64,000 nt of DNA from Siphonodentalium dalli (lineage: Eukaryota; Mollusca; Scaphopoda; Gadilida; Siphonodentaliidae), in assembly GCA_032622095.1 (NCBI GenBank), contig CP136061.1, positions 196,398,935-196,462,934 of the forward strand, read 5' to 3'. A model generated the notes under the pieces. It saw only the letters and a program-made list of their open reading frames with translations, had not been told where the DNA came from and made no database searches. Positions 56,642-64,000 of the stretch are shown in pieces (position 1 is the first letter of the stretch; each line of letters begins with the position of its first letter). The translations under genes were made by a program, and so were the position numbers.

Positions 56642-57450
56642 GTGCGTATCCTGCATATATAGAATAATTTTTGAGAATTTGTGACTCGTGAGTTTCATGT
56701 ATGGAATTTATCGAACTAATTCATCGTCGAACATATCTGGTTATATGTATTCGGCGGTTATGTTAGGTGACGTTGGATGATCACCGATTAGAAGGAAACG
56801 GCATTATGACAAAATGCGTTCTCACACTGAATGCATATACGGCGAAGCGGTTGAGTTCATATATACGACATATAATGCCCTATCATATACGGCCATTATC
56901 TGATTTAATGTATAATTATCTCGGTGTTAGCCTTATAATTATCAGGCAAATTAGCCAGAGCGGAATCATAACCACGAGCTCGCAAGACCACTGGGGCTCA
57001 CATGCCCCATGCACGGGCAACTGTTCTTGGTGATTTCAGGTGTGGTTCGTCTGTAATTTCTGATGTGGTATCAGGGTGATTTTGTCCAAGATCAAACAAG
57101 TGTAGTCCACAAGGGAATCTGTTCTGTGTTCCTCGTACATGTATAATGGCGTGCATGTCGCCTCGTGTGGATATATACCCTCGCATAAGGAAATAGGACT
57201 AATTTTGCCCATATCCAAAGGAGGCCCGAGAACCCAGACACAGAGTAGACATCTATCGGGATGTAAATTTAACCCGGATCCGGATTCGTCCGTTTGGGGT
57301 ACGGCCCATTTAAAAATTGCTTTAACTGCGTATTATGTGCAGTTCACACATTATCTTACGGTCATGTGTGAGCGCAAAATGTTATTGACCAAGTTGCAGA
57401 CATATACGGCTGAAAAATGTTGCCAGAAGTGCGTCTGAAGAAAACGCGGT
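56642..57450. other. No recognised gene; probable intron
   Basis: ORFs of 60-99 codons on both strands (56767-57438) lack family resemblance. The expected next MAM exon (an aromatic strand with 'YIEAS'-like residues) was not recognised. Confidence 0.3.
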
Positions 57451-57508
57451 TATGATTTATTGATTGAGGGTATAACGTCGTTTTAGCCGTTAGGCTATAT
57501 CATGACCA
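57451..57508 (-). mobile_element. SINE 3' tail fragment
   Basis: TTTATTGATTGAGGGTATAA, then CGTCGTTTTAGCCGTTAGGC, then TATATCATGACC, matches the tail end of the SINE at 26379-26690 in the same orientation. It is a truncated copy of that family. Confidence 0.6.
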
Positions 57509-58008
57509 AGAACAGAATCAGCAACTGCATGTGTATATAAATCAGACAGTGGATTAGATTAAAACAATGCATTGATGAGCTATGTACAAATATAAGCACC
57601 CAAGAGGAATGTGTCCACTTGGAGCCAGGAATATAAATTAAAAAACTGACTAGCGTGCAATCATACTATAGAACGTATAAAAGTAGTAAAAGAGTAGATA
57701 ATAAATAGCAAATAAAGAACACGAAATTAGCAAGGAGCCAGATTGAAATATGTAAAGTAGCTCTTAAAATCGGACTTGCAGCGATAAGGTATCTATAATA
57801 TTTTATGAATGGCGCATGAACCTTTACCAATGCGTCAAGCTGATGGTCGGGTGGGTGAGACAAAATGTCAACACTTCACCCAACCGATAGCCTCGACCCA
57901 CAAATACCGTGTCTTGTCTTTGAGAGTTAACCGTTTCTAATCAATCATGTGGTCAAATTTTGAAATCTCAACGATGTACTTCTCTTTCTGAAATTCGAAA
58001 CATTTGAG

Positions 58009-59006
58009 TTACTTTGGAAATCTGTGTTTCAAAGCAATAGGATGAACTTGCATATATTGTTTCGGAGGAAATGTCTCAACGGCAGAAACTCTATCCATAA
58101 CCTGCACTTCATATGTTTCTGAAACAGGAATAATATCAGTCGCCTCAACTTGTGTTGCGATTGGTATACATGATTGTACTGACGAGTTTGGTTTGACTCT
58201 GTATCTGAGTGCTGGCATCAACACACAATTTTGTGGACAAAATTGTGGAATATGTCACATGTGGAATGGATGGTCGAGAACCAACTATTTTCTTAGCATC
58301 TATATATGACAAGATTCTTCTCAGCTTTACATCGTTGAATCTTGAATTCATATTCCCAAATGGGACATGAGCGACCCATTGACAGTTTGATAATTTTCGT
58401 ACAATCCTTGTGATCATGACCAGAAATAGAACATGGCGCAGATATGATTTCTTTACTTTTACAATGTTCCTGGTCATGGCCATACCCCAGACATTTAAAC
58501 CATCGCAATGGGTTTTGAACATATGGGCTTAAAACCATCTTCATATACCATACCTTCAATGTCGGTGCGTGTTCACTCCGATTGAAAGTCAGAGATAACT
58601 ACTCAAAGGAACTTTTTGTCCATCAACTGTTTTTGTAAATCTGCGGACTTCTGTAACTCCTTGTGACGCTAACTCAGCCAATATCCCTGACTTAGCTCTG
58701 CTACTGTTCAACGACTTGAGAGGAGTAATTAACACTGGTGTTTGCGCAACATATGTCAATTGCACAAGAGCGTCAGCTTGAATTTCTCTGAAACATTCTA
58801 TCAGAAGAGAGCCACTTGGTGGCCCAGTCCTGATAGGTTTGACATATTTTAATTGTCCGGCTATACTTTGCAGCGTACAGAAGGTCTCTTGACATTCGGA
58901 TCAAAACTAAGTACCAAGTACTAAGGATAGACCTCATCATCAGTGGAAATTGGCGGGTGGTCATTTTTACGTTTTTGTGTGTTATGAGTTGCCATATGAA
59001 AAGCAA
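58009..59006 (-). pseudogene. LINE ORF1 (gag-like, zinc-knuckle) remnant
   Basis: Minus-strand pieces in order: GPPSGSLLIECFREIQADAL, ITPLKSLNSSRAKSG then ILAELASQGVTEVRRFTK (near 58650-58750), then NPLRWFKCLGYGHDQEHCKS and CSISGHDHKDC (58559-58380, zinc-knuckle pattern), and SCPIWEYEFKIQRCKAEKN. This is the layout of ORF1 proteins of jockey-like LINEs. Stops and frame changes break it, and no ORF2 follows on the minus strand, so it is a fragment. Confidence 0.75.
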
Positions 59007-60664
59007 ATAATGGACAACTAGCTATAGCCCAGCAGCCTATACTATAGTGGGTGGATGTTCTCGAAAATTTGAGTGAGAAAAAGCAAAAACACTATTGAAA
59101 ACATTCGCAAAATAATATTAAATGGTTTGATCTGGGAAAACTGATTGACAGGGGTGGATAAATACTCCTGCTTCATCTGGACATACACATACGTTGTTCG
59201 TTGTCTGTTTTACGATGAGAAACAAACATATCCCCATATCATATAAGTGAAAATGACTTTCCCATTCGGGTTTGGCGATACCCTCGGGTTTGGCAATACC
59301 ACGTACACGGGGGTGATGCAGTCACCGATTATTAATCGAGCGAAACCCGGATCGTTTCCGAAAACTCCAGCAAGTTTTACATGTACATGTATATACACCC
59401 GTTCCACACTCATCTCGATATATATAGTTGTGCTATATAAGTAGCTACAACTGAACATAACCCTAGTTTTCTTCAGACGCACCTCGTCCTCGAATGTGCA
59501 ATGCGTGGCAATATTTGACCGCCGTATGTGTCTGGAACGTGGTCACTAGCATTTTTGCTCATATAACCGTGTGATAACATGAAAACTAATCATAATACGT
59601 TTTTAGAAAAATGAGGCGGATCCGTATCCTGGAAAAAGGACAGTTTCGGACGCAGGATCCGGCTCCGGGTTTAACTTTACATTAAAAAATATTATTCTGA
59701 CATTTTTTCGTATCTCCAAACAGTTCTGATTAAAATCATACTCAGAGGCTTCCGGCCGAATTCTGGTCCCTGGTCTAGACCAGGGTTTCATGTAAACTAT
59801 AGTCTAGACCAGGCCGAAACCACGGTGATCGCGATGTGTTACCCAGCTTCGAGACGAGTAAGCTGGGATTATTGGTCAGCACTGGTCCATATTCTCGTCT
59901 TTTTGAAACTCAGGTTTACGTAAACCAAGGTTTGCCTTCTTATTGTCATTCAAGCCTTTGTCGGTCTGTTCATAATTCGAACCATGTGGTAACGTACAAG
60001 TTCTGGTAACAGAAACATAAGTATTTTTTGGAAGCATTTATCTTTATGTTAACCAAATTGTAATTGTGTTATATTTGTATGTCGTGTAGAGTAAAGATTA
60101 TAATTATATATGAACTGGACAAAATTTAATATAATCCATAATTATGTGTGTTATAGGTAATAGTCTCCAACTGAGACCTAGTCCCCCCCCCTGGTCTGAG
60201 ATTTTTGTATAAACCGAGACTTGAACCTGAGACGAGAATAGCGAAGTCTGGTTTCGAGAATATATTTATGGCGCAGAACTCTAATACGGATTATTAGTTT
60301 GATTGTAAGCCAGTCATTCGCACGATGGTGAAAAGTTTGAGCAATCACAAGCTGGCTTTTAACTGGACATTGGAAATGATCTATAGTGTAACTGTGTTTT
60401 ATATAATGTCACCTATCATAACTGTAACAATCATGATTGCGTGTACCCCGGTGATTTGCTGTGGATGAGCATGGGCGACCCGACATTACAGTGAATGGCA
60501 CATCGGAGTTTCGTCTTACATCGCATGGGCGGGATGCGGGGCTTTCCCGGCGTATTCATAAAATTTACGTTGGAATGCTTCTTATTGGGGATCACTCGTA
60601 CCGCCCATTCACGTAGATTATTTCAGTATTTTGAACAAGAATACTGATGTTTTAAGTAATTTTA
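59007..60664. other. No recognised gene; short repeats
   Basis: Contains two CGGGTTTGGC(G/A)ATACC(A/C) words near 59267-59300, a GGATCCGG-type repeat near 59630-59670, and TAGACCAGG/CCTGGTCTAGA palindromes near 59770-59815. No supported ORF. Confidence 0.35.
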
Positions 60665-60848
60665 TTTTTAACGTAAAGCAAACAAAAAACAGAAAAGACG
60701 AAAAACAAATTACAAACAAAAAACAGAACCAGAAAAAAAAATTACAAAAACAAAACAAAACAAACAAAAGAATTTTGTTTTTTCAAAAGATTAAAATAAA
60801 ATGAAAAACAAAACAAAAATAGAAGAACAAAAATCAAAATATATAAAT
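60665..60848. repeat. A/C-rich low-complexity tract (AAACAAAAAACAG)n
   Basis: About 180 bp of degenerate AAAACAAAC/AAAAAACAGAA on the + strand. Plain low complexity just upstream of a SINE. Confidence 0.7.
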
Positions 60849-60930
60849 TTATGATTCTTTTATTTAAACGCATTTGCTGAAAAAGAAATACAAGAATGGA
60901 GTTTACTATCTTGTGTCCCTATAAATCTCG

Positions 60931-61222
60931 GGGCCCCCAGTGCATGGTTCAGTCGGTAGAGTGCCAGGTGCATTACACCATCACAGGCCGTCCAGCGCTG
61001 ACGAAGCTGGTTCGACCCCGTCATAGGGAGGGTGACCGGAATCGTGTATCTGGGCAAGTTTGTCAGTTACTTTCCGGGGATCGGTGGTTTTTACACGCAG
61101 TGGGACGATTTCTCGGTGAAATTAAGCCTCTGCGTGGTCTTTCCTCTACCCGTAAAATTGATAACGTCGTGTGTGGCCTAGCGGCTGGATCGACGATAAA
61201 CCCTAACAAACCAAACCAAACC
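60931..61222 (+). mobile_element. tRNA-derived SINE
   Basis: Starts GGGCCCCCAGTGCATGGTTC with an A-box-like TGGTTCAGTCGGTAG and a B-box-like GGTTCGACCCC at tRNA spacing, followed by a tRNA-unrelated body and an AACAAACCAAACCAAACC tail. Short flanking matches (AAATCTC near 60923 and 61226) may be the target-site duplication. It is not a functional tRNA gene because the acceptor stem does not pair. Confidence 0.75.
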
Positions 61223-61887
61223 CTAGAAATCTCTGAGAAATTCTTATTTTAACGTACATTTTGTTAATCGTCGTTGTTCCAATAATGTCTTACCATTTGG
61301 ATTCTTGGAAATTGGAATGATGGCAACTGAAATTATGGGCGCAATTGTTTTTAGCCCATTATATGTTTTGGTCGAGATTTAAAAGGGCGGTTTCTGAGAC
61401 TGATTATTCGGTGCATGGGGAGGTGGTATAAACAATGTATAGCCACGTATAGGCCATGGGTGGTTCCATCGGCCGTGAATCAAGTTTTGTTTTACTCAAC
61501 TAAAACATTTACTCAAACCGCTGACATCAAAATAGGTTATCATAATAAATAAACATAAAGGTAGGGTCGTGGCGACATGAGAACTTGGTTGTCTCACCAC
61601 CCCCCAACTTATGATGGAGCGGATTGGAAATATGGACAACACCCCCACCATCCACATGGAGACACTCTAATCACATGCCTGCAAAGACGACACACCGCAC
61701 GTGTTCGGTGATAACCCGTTACATTAATGCTCAACTATTCGCGACGTGAACGCAATCATATTGTTCGAGCACCAAGCGTGCCTTTGTCCGTCGATACACA
61801 GATCGTCGTTGATTGAACAATAATCCGCCTAATCTAAATCGAGACCAGGTGGTTTCGCGAGACCAGGTCCAGACATGGAACACCGTG
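61223..61887. other. No recognised gene
   Basis: Nothing supportable apart from short AT-rich sequence; no ORF above background. Confidence 0.3.
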
Positions 61888-61950
61888 AGTCTTCCCTAAC
61901 CCCAAATAAACAACAATAACACTCTTCTGCAACGAAGCGATGTGCGCATT
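61888..61950 (+). repeat. 63-bp direct repeat, copy 1
   Basis: AGTCTTCCCTAACCCCAAAT through CGATGTGCGCATT is repeated at 62592-62654 with one base different. The two copies are 704 bp apart and lie just past the 3' end of the tyrosine recombinase gene. Confidence 0.85.
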
Positions 61951-62591
61951 TATTGAGGACGCCATATATATAATTACATCCAGGGTGTGCACAATCACGG
62001 CAATTCATATTTCACTCACATTGTTTGTAATGTGAAGCACTGTGAAAACAATATCAAATTATAACTATATATTCACGCATTCAAAATAATAATCACACGA
62101 AACACTAAATTATTTCTCCCTGCTCTATTTACCTAGTCTAATGTTCCGTAGCCGTTCAGGAAAAACCATAGATAAAACCGTTTTTGGGAAAAAACCTATG
62201 GAAACCTGTCTCCGGAAAACTGTACAAGTGCCATGTACTGCTACGCAACAAAATTGGTGTCCGGAGTTCACACAAATAAATATAAAAAACTCAATAAAAG
62301 TACTTTTGTAAACATAAAAAATAAGCACACTGTATATAAAGTGCAAAATTATCTTCTATATATCTCTTTGGGAAACCGAATTACATTCGTTTAGTTTGTA
62401 AAATTGTGTGCTATCGTCACGCGTTTCGCTTGAAAACTGACTCTACACAGAATATTCTCGATCGTTCACTAAAACATCACGTGACCAATATATGGGACTC
62501 CCCATTGGTCAATACTCCTGAGTTGTTTATTTCGTGCAACGGTACAAGACATAATTTTCCCGCTATACTTGGCGAAACGCGGGAAAATATA

Positions 62592-62654
62592 AGTCTTCCC
62601 TAACCCCAAATAAACAACAATAACACTCTTCTGCCACGAAGCGATGTGCGCATT
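62592..62654 (+). repeat. 63-bp direct repeat, copy 2
   Basis: Partner of 61888-61950. It ends about 110 bp from the recombinase stop codon. Such a pair could be part of the split direct repeats of a tyrosine-recombinase retroelement, or a local duplication. Confidence 0.85.
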
Positions 62655-62765
62655 GAAAAAGAACAAAGAGCGGCATGTAAACATTTACATATGTAACGAA
62701 CGTGTTAGACATGACTTTAAATATATACATTGCAATGAGCATGGACAACAATAGTAATTACAACT

Positions 62766-63772
62766 TCAAAGATTCAGAGCTCTCGTCACACTGAGACGAT
62801 TTTCCAGAGTATCTTTAACATAGCCATCCTTACACACATCAGACCTCCAACGCCCATGGCGTTTTAAACATCTTTCTGTGACGTTTTTGCTTGCGGCCAC
62901 CGAAGCCCCGCCTGATCGTAAAGAATGCAGACCGATATTGAGATTTCCAGTAACCATCTTAAGTCTTTGTAAAATGCATTCCCTTGTCCTAGTGTAACTC
63001 AATATTTTGTTTTTAGAAATGAGTGAACATTTGCTTCCTGACCTATTTATAGGTCGGAACACAAACATATTTGATGAAAAATCCAAACCGGCTATATTTG
63101 AATATTTTAAAAACATTTTATGTGGACAAGCACAACTATCCCCTTTTGAAATCAACACCTCTTTTCCATCTCGATATTGGTCTGTCTTACTTTTCTTAAT
63201 TGTAACTGCTAAATATTCATCACAAATTTTTATGTCACTACACATTAAATTACTTAGCTCATCGTATCTCAAAAAACCTGCAAAACTGATCAAAATCATA
63301 CATAAATCGCGAATTACTGCCAAATCATTATTGTCAGTATACTGAGAACAAAGTTCCTTTAGCATGTCTGCTGTAACTGGCTGTTTCTTATTAACCACTT
63401 TAGAAGAGTTGCGCTTTGCTGATTCCAACATCATTTTCACCAAGCCGTTGCCGGTGGGGTCTGTTAAACCGTTTATGGTGTGCGCCCACTTAATCGCATA
63501 AAACAAAGCATTCACCGAACTCGACGAAGAGCCGAGGTCCATAGCGTCCGATATGAACATGGCGACATGAATTGGTTCTGCTGGCAAACAGCCAAAGTTT
63601 TTGGACGCACAGTATCTTTTCCATTTCATGAAAGAACTAAAGTATGTTTTATTGGTACCGTCACTTCTGGTCCCGATTAGATGATGTATTAGACGTTTCT
63701 CATATTTCCCGCCGTCATCGCACACCCCAGCAGCCGCCAACTTCTCTCGAATCGTTGGCCCCAAGTTCAGCT
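62766..63772 (-). CDS. Tyrosine recombinase (XerD/Crypton/DIRS-like), 3' exon
   Basis: An open frame of about 335 codons preceded by an acceptor (TTTTCAG at 63779-63773), so the frame continues into an upstream exon. Counting from GPTIREKLAAAG as the start, the catalytic set is visible: Arg in GFLRYDELSNL (about 166), Lys in IKKSKTDQYR (193), HSLRSGG (His280, Arg283), HGRWRSD (His303 or Trp306), and the nucleophile Tyr315 in KDGYVKDTL. The N-terminal SAM-like part is also present (YFSSFMKWKRYC). These match the mollusc 'integrase/recombinase xerD homolog' proteins related to Cryptons and DIRS elements. No frameshift or stop was seen, so it may be active or domesticated. Confidence 0.85.
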
Positions 63773-63845
63773 CTGAAAATTAATCAATACACACGAATTA
63801 AGCAAACACAGTAGATATGTCACAGTATGATTAATCAAATCTTAC

Positions 63846-63876
63846 TTTCAGTGCAATTAACTGAAAACTTGTAGAT
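63846..63876 (-). CDS. Possible short upstream exon of the tyrosine recombinase gene
   Basis: On the minus strand a TTTTTCAG acceptor (ending near 63877) is followed by about 31 nt encoding EIYKFSVNCTE, then a donor AAA|GTAAGAT. Its phase fits the start of the exon at 63772, whereas the other frame would give an immediate stop. Very short, so tentative. Confidence 0.35.
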
Positions 63877-64000
63877 TTCTTCTGAAAAATACCGTTATTT
63901 CCTCTGCCCGTTTCAATCTTACACACCGGTAAAAACATGAACAGTTTGATAGCTTCATCGAAATGATTAGCCTTCGCATCGTAAATGATTGGCCAATAAG

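Noticed and set aside
60931-61010. tRNA gene
   Set aside because: A and B boxes are present, but the acceptor stem does not fold and a long non-tRNA body with a repeat tail follows. It is a SINE head.

Overview
The window looks like nuclear DNA of a marine invertebrate, most likely a lophotrochozoan and probably a mollusc. It is AT-rich, gene-poor and full of transposon relics. Genes have GT-AG introns, a MAM-domain gene is present as scattered small exons, and several repeats (the AGCTCACCTGAGACGAAGTC family, tRNA-derived SINEs, Helitron-like elements with tandem cores) are of kinds I associate with bivalve and gastropod genomes. The taxon is an inference; no diagnostic host gene is complete. 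|| Positions 1 to about 10.3 kb hold the right part of an endogenous Polinton/Maverick- or adintovirus-like dsDNA element whose left end lies outside the window. The + strand carries a morphogenesis block: the C-terminus of a probable penton-like minor capsid protein, a 109-aa basic protein, a probable major capsid protein of the F54H12.2-like family, and an adenain-like cysteine protease. The minus strand carries a TBP-like protein, a protein with two PC4-like domains, and a protein-primed family B DNA polymerase split by one 655-bp intron. Two unassigned small ORFs lie between. Neither integrase nor packaging ATPase is in view; they may lie to the left. The TBP-like plus PC4-like pair next to capsid genes is the most unusual content: it suggests the element encodes its own promoter-recognition factors. 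|| 10.3-20.5 kb is mostly non-coding: simple repeats, dispersed repeats with Helitron-like 3' ends, one Helitron-like element with a tandem core, and one possible orphan exon. || 20.58-34.31 kb is a very large inverted repeat with arms of 5.6 and 6.8 kb around a 1.3-kb spacer. Each arm ends outward in a 166-bp minisatellite, about 12 copies on the left and 20 on the right. The spacer has 93-bp palindromes in tandem units and a SINE with a clear target-site duplication. No coding capacity is seen. || 34.3-49 kb holds a roughly 600-bp tandem/dispersed repeat family, a palindromic MITE, a decayed non-LTR reverse transcriptase, two Helitron-like elements in (AT)n tracts, an inverted pair of broken copies of a nuclease-like gene, and a 366-bp triplication. 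|| 49-64 kb holds two MAM-domain exons (+), remains of a LINE ORF2 interrupted by a MITE, a TIR element containing a TTAA-flanked piggyBac-like MITE, a LINE ORF1 relic, SINEs, and at the right edge a tyrosine recombinase gene (minus) with 63-bp direct repeats just beyond its 3' end.
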